Shown here: positions 43,006 through 51,442 of the stretch, piece after piece
Position numbering within the stretch: the stretch's first letter is position 1
Layout of the letters: every line of letters starts with the position of its first letter
NCBI GenBank assembly: GCA_045638525.1
Contig: JAZUBQ010000019.1
Location: 1 to 64,000 of the forward strand
Length of the DNA stretch: 64,000 nucleotides
From: SIG452 sp045638525
Lineage (GTDB): Bacteria > Bacillota > Clostridia > UMGS1840
Direction of reading: 5' to 3'
Program-made: the position numbers and the translations under genes
Notes under the pieces: model-generated
What the model saw: the letters and a program-made list of their open reading frames with translations, nothing else
Database searches by the model: none
Told to the model about the DNA's origin: nothing

Positions 43006-44043
43006 TTATTCTGCCATAATATCTTTGATGAAATAGGCATTGGTATCTGCCGGTTTTCCTGTTTTATCAAACACAGTCACTCTTACATAAATATCATCGG
43101 GACGGATTTCAAATGCCGCTTCATTCATGGTGTCCCCTTCCGGAGGATAAAAACAATAGCTGTGACGAAGACCTGTGGTGAACACAATTCTTGAAGCATC
43201 GGAAGTTTTAATGTGCACTTTGTTATCCTCTATATATAAGCTATGAATTTCGGGCCCTTGTGATGCATAGAAGTCACCTTTCACCAAGGCATCAGTGATC
43301 GCTTTATATTCTAATTTTTCTGCCTTAATCATAGTGAAACCGCCAAAGGAATCACAGCGGGGTCCATCTATAGGATAATGATTATGGTTATCATCGGTAG
43401 CAATGGCGTAGAGCTTCTTTCCCTGACGAAGAAGTTCGTCATACACTTCAGGATTATACTCATCATACCCTTCCGTCACACATCCGTAGTTACAGATTTC
43501 CATGGCATTCATACCTTCATATTTGCCATAGATGGCATACCCTTCCAATGACCAGGTGGGATGATTGTATGTCACAAAAAATCCCTTTTCACGAGCAGTT
43601 TTTATGATATCATTAATACATTCCGGTGTATAAGAACGCTCATAGAACGGTAAAGATTCATCGTATGTTACCGTATAACGGGGATCCTCCATCCCCTTCA
43701 CCTTGTCGTAGTATTTGGTGGGCATAAAACAAGGCTGCACCACATTATCGGGGTCCAATGCAATCATACAAATATGACAAACAGGAATCAGGTGATACGG
43801 ATTTTCTTCGGATTCGTTGTCAAAATCGTATTCGGTTCCCATCAGGGCAACAAAATTTTCGTCCGTTAATTCGGGATGAGGAACCATTACATTATGGTCG
43901 GTATACGCAATGACCGAATAGCCACGTTTTTGGTATTCCTCTTTCATTTGTTCGGGAGTCATTTTACCATCAGACATGGTAGAATGAGAATGTAAATTTG
44001 CTTTATAAAATTGACCGTTTTCGGGCAGTAAATATTTTTTCAT
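43006..44043 (-). CDS. PHP-domain metal-dependent phosphoesterase-like protein (copy 1)
   Basis: 345 residues. The PHP metal motifs are visible: LHSHSTMSDG near residue 16 (HxH), AYTDHNVM near 46, GTEYDF, and late DDNHNHYPIDG. The C-terminal 85 residues form a separate beta-rich domain. Family members hydrolyse phosphoesters; substrate unknown. The ATG at 44043 has GGGAGGGG seven bases upstream. It is a tandem copy of the next gene. Confidence 0.85.
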   Translation of the reverse strand: MKKYLLPENGQFYKANLHSHSTMSDGKMTPEQMKEEYQKRGYSVIAYTDHNVMVPHPELTDENFVALMGTEYDFDNESEENPYHLIPVCHICMIALDPDNVVQPCFMPTKYYDKVKGMEDPRYTVTYDESLPFYERSYTPECINDIIKTAREKGFFVTYNHPTWSLEGYAIYGKYEGMNAMEICNYGCVTEGYDEYNPEVYDELLRQGKKLYAIATDDNHNHYPIDGPRCDSFGGFTMIKAEKLEYKAITDALVKGDFYASQGPEIHSLYIEDNKVHIKTSDASRIVFTTGLRHSYCFYPPEGDTMNEAAFEIRPDDIYVRVTVFDKTGKPADTNAYFIKDIMAE

Positions 44044-44058
44044 CACAAATCCCCTCCC

Positions 44059-45084
44059 TTATTTCAACAAATCTTCCACAAAGTAGGCATTGGTATACGC
44101 TTTTCTGCCCTCTTTGTCGGTAACGATAATTCTTACGAATTTATCCTGAGGCCACACATCAAAAATGGTACCGTTTAAGTGATTCCCCTCCGTAGGGAAT
44201 TCCGTATAACAATGGCGGATTCCCGAAGTAAAGGTAATGGTTGCCGCATCGGAGGTTTTGATATGTAATTTGTTACCTTCAAGAAACAAGCTGTAAATTT
44301 CGGGACCGCAAGAAGCATAAAACTGCCCTTTTAAAAGTGCATCGGTCACCGAACGGTATTCCAGCTTATCTGCCTTAATCATAGTGAAACCACCAAAGGA
44401 ATCGCAATAGGGACTTTCCATAGAAAAGCCGTTATGGTTATCATCGGTAGCCACACAATAAATCTTTTTCCCCTGCTGCAGCAATTCCTGATACACTTTG
44501 GAATTATAATCGTGATAACCTTCGGTCACACAACCATAGTTACAGATTTCCATGGCGTGCATCCCTTCATATTTGCTGTAAATCTCATATCCCTCCTGAG
44601 ACCAGGCAGGATGATTGTATGTCACAAAATATCCTTTTTCACGAGCATCTTTTATCATATTGTTGATATACTCTGCGTTATACTCATACTCATAAAGCGG
44701 AAGCGATTCATCGTATTTTACCAAAGATTTATCTTCCATATGGTCATAAATCCAAGTCTTACGGAAGTATGGCTGCACCACATAATCCGGATCGGTTGCA
44801 ATCAAACAAATATGACAAGTTTTCAGTTGATGAAACCCTGCTGCATCCGGCTTGTTTTCAGTAATATCATATTCAGTACCGTACAATGCAAGAAAATTTT
44901 CATCAGTTAATTCCGGATGCGGAACCAGTACATTATGATCGGTATAGGCAATGATGGAATATCCGTGTTTTTGATATTCTTCTTTCATTTCACCGGGAGA
45001 CAGTCTTCCGTCCGATACATTGGTATGACAATGCAGGTTCGCTTTATAAAACTGACCGCCTTCAGGTAACAAATATTTTCTCAT
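44059..45084 (-). CDS. PHP-domain metal-dependent phosphoesterase-like protein (copy 2)
   Basis: 341 residues, closely similar along its full length to copy 1 (shared KANLHxH, DGRLSPGEMKEEYQKHGYSIIAYTDHN, MEICNYGCVTEGY, ATDDNHN). All PHP metal ligands are kept. 15 bases upstream of copy 1, with AAAGGAG before its ATG. A remnant of a third copy lies directly upstream. Neighbourhood with an oxidoreductase and GH127 hints at sugar-phosphate work, but this is only context. Confidence 0.85.
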   Translation of the reverse strand: MRKYLLPEGGQFYKANLHCHTNVSDGRLSPGEMKEEYQKHGYSIIAYTDHNVLVPHPELTDENFLALYGTEYDITENKPDAAGFHQLKTCHICLIATDPDYVVQPYFRKTWIYDHMEDKSLVKYDESLPLYEYEYNAEYINNMIKDAREKGYFVTYNHPAWSQEGYEIYSKYEGMHAMEICNYGCVTEGYHDYNSKVYQELLQQGKKIYCVATDDNHNGFSMESPYCDSFGGFTMIKADKLEYRSVTDALLKGQFYASCGPEIYSLFLEGNKLHIKTSDAATITFTSGIRHCYTEFPTEGNHLNGTIFDVWPQDKFVRIIVTDKEGRKAYTNAYFVEDLLK

Positions 45085-45123
45085 TGTGAGTGTTCTCCTT
45101 TATTATAATTCTTTTAACAAATC

Positions 45124-45204
45124 TTAAATAAAATAAGCAGTGATATCTGCTGTTTTTCCCTCTTTGTCAAACACGGTCACTCTCACAGAAATGTCATCGG
45201 GATA
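45124..45204 (-). pseudogene. C-terminal remnant of a third PHP-domain gene
   Basis: 27 minus-strand codons read PDDISVRVTVFDKEGKTAD then ITAYFI and a stop. This matches the C-terminus of copy 1 (PDDIYVRVTVFDKTGKPAD, NAYFI) at most positions. The remnant has no start, and everything before it is replaced by an AT-rich run next to the aldo/keto reductase gene. Confidence 0.85.
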
Positions 45205-45230
45205 TTTTTATTTTTTTATTTCTTTATTTC

Positions 45231-46331
45231 TTAAATGCTGTCTCCCAACAGCTTAATGGTTTCTTTAATCTTAATATTCTGGGGACAATGTTTTTCACAA
45301 ACACCGCATCCAACACAATCTTTTACATTCGCATATTTTTTCTGTAAAATTGCTTTGGTTTCTTCCCAAACAGCTTCTGCCGCCAAGTGTTTGTTATATA
45401 CTGAAAATACATCAGGAATCTGAATTTTTGTGGGACAATCATCCACACAATAGCGACATTTGGTGCAAGGAATCTGACGAACGGTACGAATTACGTTTCT
45501 CAGTTTCTCAGAAAGAGCAAGTTCCGCCTCACTAAAAGGTACAAAATTACCCATAGCGGAAATATTGTCTGTTACCATTTCCATATTTCCCATACCGGAT
45601 AACACCATTTCCACACCAGGGAAACTTGCCGCAAAACGAAGTGCAAATGCAGCCTCGCTGTCTTTGGTATTCTCCGACAACAAAGCTTTCGCTTCTTTGG
45701 GAAGATTTACGAGATTCCCACCCTTCACAGGTTCCATCACGATAATTTTTTTGCCGTGTTTTCGGCACACATCATAACAAGCCTTGCTCTGAATTCCTGC
45801 ATCATCATAATCCAGATAGTTAAACTGAATCTGCACAAATTCAATCATCGGCTGCTCGGTGAGAATTTTATCCAGCACATCAGCCGTATCGTGGAAAGAC
45901 ATCGCAATGTGTTTGACCTTCCCTTCATCCTTCAGTTGTTTTACGGTTTCAAAAGAATTGCAACGAAGATTTTTTGCATACAATTCTTTGTCCATACAAT
46001 GGAAGATGTACACATCAAAAAAATCCACACCGCAGGATTCCAACTGACTTTCAAATAACGGACGGATTTCTTCCTCGGAATTATAAATCCAGGGAGAAAG
46101 CTTATTGGCCAGAATAAAACTTTCACGGGGATACCGTTTTGCCACACATTCACGGATGGCAATTTCACTTTTTCCGTCCAAATACACACGGGCAGTATCA
46201 AAATAATTAAAACCGGCATCCATAAAGGTATCCACCAGCTGATTCACCTGCTGGTAATCCACATCATTTTCAATCATCGGAAGTCTCATAAATCCGAATC
46301 CGAAATTTTTCTTTACGCCTTCAAATAACAT
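45231..46331 (-). CDS. Aldo/keto reductase with C-terminal [4Fe-4S] ferredoxin domain
   Basis: 366 residues. The N-terminal TIM barrel carries GFGFMRLP, YFDTARVYLDGKSE with the catalytic Asp and Tyr, and EPVKGGNL. The last 90 residues hold two cluster motifs: CTKCRYCVDDCP and CVGCGVCEKHCP. Clostridial members of this fusion family probably take electrons from ferredoxin. AAAGGAG before the ATG. A strong promoter with an overlapping dyad lies upstream. Confidence 0.92.
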   Translation of the reverse strand: MLFEGVKKNFGFGFMRLPMIENDVDYQQVNQLVDTFMDAGFNYFDTARVYLDGKSEIAIRECVAKRYPRESFILANKLSPWIYNSEEEIRPLFESQLESCGVDFFDVYIFHCMDKELYAKNLRCNSFETVKQLKDEGKVKHIAMSFHDTADVLDKILTEQPMIEFVQIQFNYLDYDDAGIQSKACYDVCRKHGKKIIVMEPVKGGNLVNLPKEAKALLSENTKDSEAAFALRFAASFPGVEMVLSGMGNMEMVTDNISAMGNFVPFSEAELALSEKLRNVIRTVRQIPCTKCRYCVDDCPTKIQIPDVFSVYNKHLAAEAVWEETKAILQKKYANVKDCVGCGVCEKHCPQNIKIKETIKLLGDSI

Positions 46332-46358
46332 AGGATATTCTCCTTTTTCTATAAAATA

Positions 46359-46400
46359 AAAATATGGTACAATGTCGTTCGTTTCATTGTACCATATTTT
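46359..46400. promoter_or_regulatory. 16-bp dyad overlapping the -10 of the aldo/keto reductase promoter
   Basis: AAAATATGGTACAATG (46359-46374) and CATTGTACCATATTTT (46385-46400) pair perfectly around a 10-base spacer. The right arm contains the -10 TACAAT on the minus strand, and the transcription start would fall in the spacer, so only half the dyad is transcribed. That makes a repressor operator more likely than a terminator. Confidence 0.65.
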
Positions 46401-46414
46401 ATTAAAAGTTTCAA
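46386..46414 (-). promoter_or_regulatory. Aldo/keto reductase promoter
   Basis: Minus strand TTGAAA (46414-46409), a 17-base spacer and TACAAT (46391-46386). 55 bases upstream of the ATG at 46331. Confidence 0.75.
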
Positions 46415-46555
46415 GTGATTATAAAATTCTTTAAAATATTTTTTAATGTTGTTCTTTTGTTTTGACTCTAAAATCATCACCTCTTGTGTCATAAAAACAA
46501 TCACCGGTAATCAAATCACAAAAAATGCACTCTATTTGTCCAATAAAAAACAATA

Positions 46556-46602
46556 CCCCCAAAGAATCATTTGTCAATACAACAAAGATGATATTTTGGG
46601 GG
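46556..46602 (-). terminator. Long imperfect hairpin after the secreted-protein gene
   Basis: CCCCCAAA-AATCATTTGT pairs with ACAAAGATGAT-TTTTGGGGG over about 19 positions with a few bulges. It is 41 bases past the stop of the secreted-protein gene. No strong T-run follows, so termination is uncertain. Confidence 0.5.
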
Positions 46603-46642
46603 ATATCGATAAGAACTTTCGCTTATTTTAATGAAACTTGAG

Positions 46643-47149
46643 TTATTTTCTGATAGAACTTATATTTTTACTGTTTGCAGTAAAATAACAGGTGGGAAGA
46701 TAAGGCGCAACCCAATGAGCTGATGAATTATACTTTCCGCCTATATAAGTTCCTATTGTAGATGTTTTCCATGAATATACACGAACCTTATATTCCTTAT
46801 AACCTTTCATGGATATGCTGGAAGAAGCAGAATTTTTCATATTTGTTTTCGAAATCTGTACCCATTGACCATTGGATTTTTTTCCGTAAACCAACACTTC
46901 AAAATATCCGTATTTTCCTACCACCGGGACTGTTCCGTCTTTTCTTGAAAGTCTGCCGGCAGTGCTTGAATATCGAAGTGTTGCTTTGTTTGTATTCGTA
47001 GTTTTCACATAAAACACAGTAGCACTACCACCTCCATATTCAGTAGAGGAATGACTAATATCCGCAGCTGCAACTGTAGTGGAAATCAATGAGATACAAA
47101 GAATGCATACCAACAAAACAGACAGCATTACCTTAGTTAAATTTTTCAT
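46643..47149 (-). CDS. Secreted protein of unknown function
   Basis: 168 residues with a clear signal peptide (MKNLTKVMLSVLLVCILCIS, cleavage probably after VAAA). The mature part is rich in Ser, Thr, Tyr and Lys with alternating beta-type patterns (GYFEVLVYGKKSNGQWVQISKT, KEYKVRVYSWKT) and ends basic. No cysteine pairs or catalytic motif are evident (one Cys near the end). I do not recognise a family. It has a perfect promoter and GGAGG before the ATG, so it is likely well expressed. Confidence 0.8.
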   Translation of the reverse strand: MKNLTKVMLSVLLVCILCISLISTTVAAADISHSSTEYGGGSATVFYVKTTNTNKATLRYSSTAGRLSRKDGTVPVVGKYGYFEVLVYGKKSNGQWVQISKTNMKNSASSSISMKGYKEYKVRVYSWKTSTIGTYIGGKYNSSAHWVAPYLPTCYFTANSKNISSIRK

Positions 47150-47190
47150 AACAATTACCTCCGAAAGCGAAAATTCTTATCTTTAACATA

Positions 47191-47219
47191 ATTATATGGC
47201 TTTTCTATGCAAATGTCAA
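47191..47219 (-). promoter_or_regulatory. Promoter of the secreted-protein gene
   Basis: Minus strand TTGACA (47219-47214), 17-base spacer, TATAAT (47196-47191), both perfect. Confidence 0.85.
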
Positions 47220-47307
47220 GAATTTTTCCAATCTTTAACACAAATTAAAGCAGAAAATATGGTAAGCTTAAAAAGTGAAATGAAATCAATTTCTGAGGGA
47301 CAAGATT

Positions 47308-47550
47308 ATGAAAATTTATGATTATAACGGCAAGAAAAACATCTGCGGAGAGCGTATTCACGAAGCCAGATGCAGACTTCGATTAACGCAGGCAGATTTA
47401 GCCGCTCAGCTTCAAGTAAACGGCATTATCATCGAACGTGACAGTATCTCCCGAATTGAAATCGGAACCCGATTTGTAGCAGATTATGAATTGCGTGAGC
47501 TTTCAAAAATCTTAAAAGTAAGCGTAAATTGGTTATTGGGAACAGAATAA
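47308..47550 (+). CDS. Small XRE-family helix-turn-helix regulator
   Basis: 80 residues, almost all HTH: ICGERIHEARCRLRLTQADLAAQLQVNGI then DSISRIEIGTRFVADYELRELSKILKVSVNWLLG. Stand-alone Cro/CI-type DNA-binding protein. ATG with GAGGGA upstream. Divergent from the secreted-protein gene, which it may control. Followed by an intrinsic terminator. Confidence 0.9.
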   Translation: MKIYDYNGKKNICGERIHEARCRLRLTQADLAAQLQVNGIIIERDSISRIEIGTRFVADYELRELSKILKVSVNWLLGTE

Positions 47551-47596
47551 AAAACAACCCGACTTTTTTGGAAATAAAAAAGATGGGTTGTTTTTT
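47551..47596. terminator. Terminator after the small HTH gene
   Basis: AAAACAACCC (47551-47560) pairs with GGGTTGTTTT (from 47585), and the inner C-T-run/A-run-G segments extend the stem. A T-run follows. It also serves the convergent spoIVB gene. Confidence 0.85.
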
Positions 47597-47612
47597 AGTT
47601 AAGCTTTTTAGG

Positions 47613-48617
47613 TTATTTCAACATATTTTCAATAAAAATGCCATATCCTTTGGTGGGGTCATTTACAAAAACGTGTGTTACGGCTCCCACAAGCTTCCCA
47701 TTTTGAAGTATCGGTGAGCCGCTCATTCCCTGCACAATACCGCCGGTTTGTGCAAGTAATGCTTCATCGGTGACTTCAATAATGAAATTCTTGTTGTCAG
47801 GTGAATCCAGAATTCTTACAATTTCAATTTGATATTCCCGGGTTCCTGCATCAGAAACAGTAGACAAAACGGTTGCTTGTCCCGTTTTGATTTCACTTTT
47901 TGGACAAATGGGAATGGCTTTATTTTTAATGAAATCACCTCGAGTTAAGTTTCCATACAATCCTTGGGAATTGTTGGAACAAATTTCTCCAACCGCAGTT
48001 CCTGACAACACTCCAACCAGTTCTCCCGGATGATTTTTTTCGCCCCGTTTGGCACCTTTCACCTCTACAAGTTCCAACTGTCCATCTCGAACGGGATAGG
48101 TTTTGTCGGTATCCATATCATTGATGGGATGTCCAAGTGCCGCAAAGTGCTTTTTATCTTCCGTAAAAAATGTGACGGTCCCAATTCCCGCAGCGCTGTC
48201 TCTTAACCACATTCCGCATACAAACTGATGACTTCTGTTATATTGCGGTGTTAAAGAAAGTGTTTTTTTCTCTTCCCCACGAAGGATAGTTAAATGGACG
48301 GTTTCTCCACCCACCGCCTTTAAAATTTCTTCAAAATGGCGGGTATTTAACACCAAAACCTCATTCACTTTCAAAATGATATCCCCGTTTTTCACTCCTG
48401 CTTTTTTTGCCGGAAGATTCCCTTTTTGTTCCACACCAACCACCATGACGCCTTTGGTTTTTAATTTCATTCCAACTGCCTGTCCGGATGGTATCAAACG
48501 CAAGGTGGTTTGTTGACTGCTGACCTTTAATTTTGGCGTATATAATCCACTAATGAAAGAAAAAATAAGAAAAAACGCAAAAATACTAATACTGATTTTT
48601 AGGTTTCGGTTTTTCAT
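47613..48617 (-). CDS. spoIVB: SpoIVB serine peptidase (S55), PDZ domain
   Basis: Forespore-secreted protease that signals the mother cell to release SpoIVFB activity. 334 residues from the ATG at 48617 (a TTG at 48623 with better SD spacing is possible). N-terminal membrane anchor (ISISIFAFFLIFSFISGLY), PDZ domain about 60-140 (GVKNGDIILKVNEVLV), then the S55 domain with His in FAALGHPINDMD and Ser in GGIVQGMSGSPILQNGKLVGAVTHV. In most spore formers spo0A follows; here GH127 and HTH genes are the neighbours instead. Confidence 0.93.
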   Translation of the reverse strand: MKNRNLKISISIFAFFLIFSFISGLYTPKLKVSSQQTTLRLIPSGQAVGMKLKTKGVMVVGVEQKGNLPAKKAGVKNGDIILKVNEVLVLNTRHFEEILKAVGGETVHLTILRGEEKKTLSLTPQYNRSHQFVCGMWLRDSAAGIGTVTFFTEDKKHFAALGHPINDMDTDKTYPVRDGQLELVEVKGAKRGEKNHPGELVGVLSGTAVGEICSNNSQGLYGNLTRGDFIKNKAIPICPKSEIKTGQATVLSTVSDAGTREYQIEIVRILDSPDNKNFIIEVTDEALLAQTGGIVQGMSGSPILQNGKLVGAVTHVFVNDPTKGYGIFIENMLK

Positions 48618-48725
48618 ATACAAAAAATTCTCCACATTCGTATTGTTTCATGTTCTACCTGCAATCTTAGTTTGACCGATTGCAAAAAAAATACGAATGT
48701 AATTTTTTGTTTTTTTATAAAAAAA

Positions 48726-50507
48726 TTATTTCACCATGCACCAAACCAATAAATCAGTTGCCGCTCGGTTGGCAAACGAAAAATAAGGAATCAATCGTGC
48801 TGTAAAAAATTCCCGTTCGGGAGATTTTATGCGATAAATTTTATCGGTAACCACACGACGGCAAGCATCCAGATATAAAACCGGTGCCGGAATTCCATCT
48901 TCTGTGCCCAACCGAACGTCAGAAGATTCCAACAGAGTAATATCCCGAAGATTTTCTCCATTGTCAATTCCTTCCATACAATATACAATGGGGCCACGCA
49001 TAACGGCATATCTTCCTGCGTTATCCTGAATATTGGGATTTGCCTCCATAAAATGAACATGCATCGGAAGCGACAATTTCACCTTTTCCCCATCTTTTAC
49101 CTCATAAACCGCAAATCCGTTTTCGGTTGCCCCTTCATATTCCACACACCAGGCAGGCACACGAATGTGCAAGATGGCAGGTTCTCCAAAATAGGTAAAA
49201 TTCAGTTCACCATCGGTGGGATAGTTGGTTTCCAGACAAATTTTCGCCTCTTTTCCTCCAATCTCCAAGGTAGTTTCTCCGCAGATGAACTGATTGCAAT
49301 AAATGTGATTCCCGTCCACTGTGTAGGCATATCGGGGAATACTTGCCAACATTCTCACAAGGTTGGGCGGGCAACAGGAACATTCAAACACCTTTGCACG
49401 CTCACAACCTGCCTGAAAGGTGCTGCGCCGGTATTTTTTTAAATCCAGTTCCAACGGATTGGTATAAAAGAAGCTGTCACCACTTAAAGAAACCCCTGAA
49501 AGGAAGTTATTAAAGAAAATCTGTTCAATCAAATCTCCATAGTTGGAGTCAATCTTCGCTTCCTGCAATTCACCGGCAAACATCGTCATAGAGATGGCTG
49601 CACAAGTTTCATTATAGGTATCTGCATTCGGCAAATCGTATGCATAGGAAAACTGTTCGTCCATACGCTCCGAGCCAAAACCACCTGTGATACTCATTTT
49701 TTTGGTAGTGATATTTTCATACAGTCTGTCACAGGCATCTTGCAATTTGGTATCTCTATCAATTTTTGCAAGCATCGCCATAGCGGTGTAAAGATAACCT
49801 GCACGAACCGAATGCCCCACCGCTTCTGCCAACTCCCTCACAGGAAGATTGGACTGGTCGTAGGTGGTGTTCGGTTCCACGTCGTTATTCCCTCTTTGAT
49901 TTAAGAAAAATCTTGCCAGCTCCAGATGTTTTTCGTTTCCTAAATACTGATAGAGTTTTAACAGAGCAATTTCAATTTCTTCGTGACCGGGCGTTTGAAA
50001 TTTGGCTGTTTTTTCTTCCACAAACGCACGGTAAATGCAATCAATATTTTTTAACATACAGTTTAAGAGCGTATCTTTCCCTGTTGCCTTATGATAGGAA
50101 ATTGCCGCCTCAATCAGATGCCCTGTGCAATAAAGCTCGTGGTCTCCACGGTTATGATAAATTTCATCCGGTTTCACCGTTAAAAAATAGGAATTGAAAT
50201 AACCATCTTCTCTTTGGTTTTTTGCGATATCATCAACCATTTCATCCACCAAGGCTTCCAAATCGGAAGATGGATTCTTCATCAGAATATATCCAACGCC
50301 TTCTATCCATTTTGCCACATCGGAATCCCAGAAAATATGAGGCTGCTGCTCATCACCCTCTTTCCAGGTGCATTTTAAGGCATCAAAACGACCGGTTTCT
50401 TTGAAACGATCATACACGCTTTTTACTACTTGATTTTGGTTTAACTCTTCGTAAAATTTCCAAAATCCGTCTTTTATCACAGTATTTTCAAAACTTAGAT
50501 TCTTCAT
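48726..50507 (-). CDS. GH127 beta-L-arabinofuranosidase (DUF1680)
   Basis: 593 residues, no signal peptide, so it acts on imported arabino-oligosaccharides. The (alpha/alpha)6 barrel holds EDGYFNSYF, GDHELYCTGHLIEAA and NADTYNETCAAISM; the zinc/nucleophile cluster ECSCCPPN near residue 375 matches the Cys-rich active site known for HypBA1. A C-terminal beta domain follows. AAAGGAG before the ATG. Divergent from an AraC-type gene. Confidence 0.93.
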   Translation of the reverse strand: MKNLSFENTVIKDGFWKFYEELNQNQVVKSVYDRFKETGRFDALKCTWKEGDEQQPHIFWDSDVAKWIEGVGYILMKNPSSDLEALVDEMVDDIAKNQREDGYFNSYFLTVKPDEIYHNRGDHELYCTGHLIEAAISYHKATGKDTLLNCMLKNIDCIYRAFVEEKTAKFQTPGHEEIEIALLKLYQYLGNEKHLELARFFLNQRGNNDVEPNTTYDQSNLPVRELAEAVGHSVRAGYLYTAMAMLAKIDRDTKLQDACDRLYENITTKKMSITGGFGSERMDEQFSYAYDLPNADTYNETCAAISMTMFAGELQEAKIDSNYGDLIEQIFFNNFLSGVSLSGDSFFYTNPLELDLKKYRRSTFQAGCERAKVFECSCCPPNLVRMLASIPRYAYTVDGNHIYCNQFICGETTLEIGGKEAKICLETNYPTDGELNFTYFGEPAILHIRVPAWCVEYEGATENGFAVYEVKDGEKVKLSLPMHVHFMEANPNIQDNAGRYAVMRGPIVYCMEGIDNGENLRDITLLESSDVRLGTEDGIPAPVLYLDACRRVVTDKIYRIKSPEREFFTARLIPYFSFANRAATDLLVWCMVK

Positions 50508-50528
50508 CAGATTCTCCTTTTGTAACTA

Positions 50529-50557
50529 TTGATTTTTCTAAAAGGATATGCTATACT
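50529..50557 (+). promoter_or_regulatory. Candidate promoter of the AraC gene next to GH127
   Basis: TTGATT (50529-50534), 17-base spacer, TATACT (50552-50557). The GH127 promoter on the other strand is weaker in sequence, as expected for an activated gene. Confidence 0.5.
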
Positions 50558-50623
50558 CATACTAACACTTTTCCTTGAAAAACGCAACCTTAATTTTGGT
50601 ATGAAAGGTAGGAAAAACCGACA

Positions 50624-51385
50624 ATGTTTGAACAAGTGAAAAACTGCGGTGCAGGCAAATTCATCTCCAACGACTGTTGGATGCATCCCGACCGTATCAT
50701 TGATTCCTATGAAATCATCTTTGTGACAAAAGGGTGTGTATATCTTCATAACAACGGCAAAAACTACACATTATATGCCAATGATATTCTCTTATTGGAG
50801 CCTGACAAACGGCATTTCGGGTATCAAGAAAGTTCCGACACCCGGTTTTTCTGGCTTCATTTTTCTGCACCTGAAAACCCACTATCTCAATCATTCTACA
50901 CCGCTCCTGAAAATCCCTACCGTATTTCTCTGTATTTCCGACAGTTGATTGAAGCCCGTGTGATGAATATGCCTTCGGAAACATTGGATTATCTCACTCG
51001 CCTGATTTTAATCGAACTGTATGTGAATGCAAAAAAAGAAAACACCAACGCCACCGCAGAAAAAATACGGGCTTGGATTAAAGCCAACTGCAACTCCCCC
51101 ATCACCGCAAGCGAAATTGCCAATCATTTTGGCTACAATGTGGATTACATCAATCGTCTATACAAATCCAATTTTAAGCAAACCATCAAAGAATCCATTG
51201 ATGAAGAACGAATCCGCTACATAAAAATGCTGATGCTTTATGATAATCTCCCCTTAAAAGAAGTGGCAATGAAAGCAGGGTTTTCCGACTACAAATACTT
51301 CCTGCAATTCTTTAAGTATCACGAAGGCATCACTCCAACACAATTTTATAAACAGTTTGCAAAAATTTATATCAATTCCCGCTAA
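50624..51385 (+). CDS. AraC-family transcriptional regulator
   Basis: 253 residues. N-terminal cupin-like sensing part (YEIIFVTKGCVYLHNNGKNYTL, then LLEPDKRHFGYQ) and a C-terminal double HTH: ITASEIANHFGYNVDYINRLY and LPLKEVAMKAGFSDYKYFLQFFKYHEGITPTQF. Divergent from GH127, so it probably senses arabinose-containing sugars and activates that gene. SD AAAGGTAGG. Confidence 0.92.
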   Translation: MFEQVKNCGAGKFISNDCWMHPDRIIDSYEIIFVTKGCVYLHNNGKNYTLYANDILLLEPDKRHFGYQESSDTRFFWLHFSAPENPLSQSFYTAPENPYRISLYFRQLIEARVMNMPSETLDYLTRLILIELYVNAKKENTNATAEKIRAWIKANCNSPITASEIANHFGYNVDYINRLYKSNFKQTIKESIDEERIRYIKMLMLYDNLPLKEVAMKAGFSDYKYFLQFFKYHEGITPTQFYKQFAKIYINSR

Positions 51386-51393
51386 GAGATATC

Positions 51394-51436
51394 AAAACAG
51401 CCTATCCGATTCAATGAATCGGATAGGCTGTTTTTT
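51394..51436. terminator. Bidirectional terminator between araC-type gene and dus
   Basis: 15-bp perfect stem CAGCCTATCCGATTC (51398-51412) with GAATCGGATAGGCTG (51416-51430), loop AAT, A-run before and T-run after. Confidence 0.93.
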
Positions 51437-51442
51437 CGTTTT

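Larger units (their letters stand above)
46332..46642. other. 311-base gene-free gap between the aldo/keto reductase and the secreted protein
   Basis: Holds the aldo/keto reductase promoter and dyad (46359-46414) and a long hairpin (46556-46602). The middle, 46415-46555, is AT-rich with no feature I can support. A minus-strand frame without start codon is open here but lacks recognisable similarity. Confidence 0.7.

Noticed and set aside
46420..46630. Minus-strand open frame of about 55 codons in the gap after the secreted-protein gene
   Set aside because: No start codon with an SD and no recognisable similarity; it runs through a strong hairpin and is probably open by chance.
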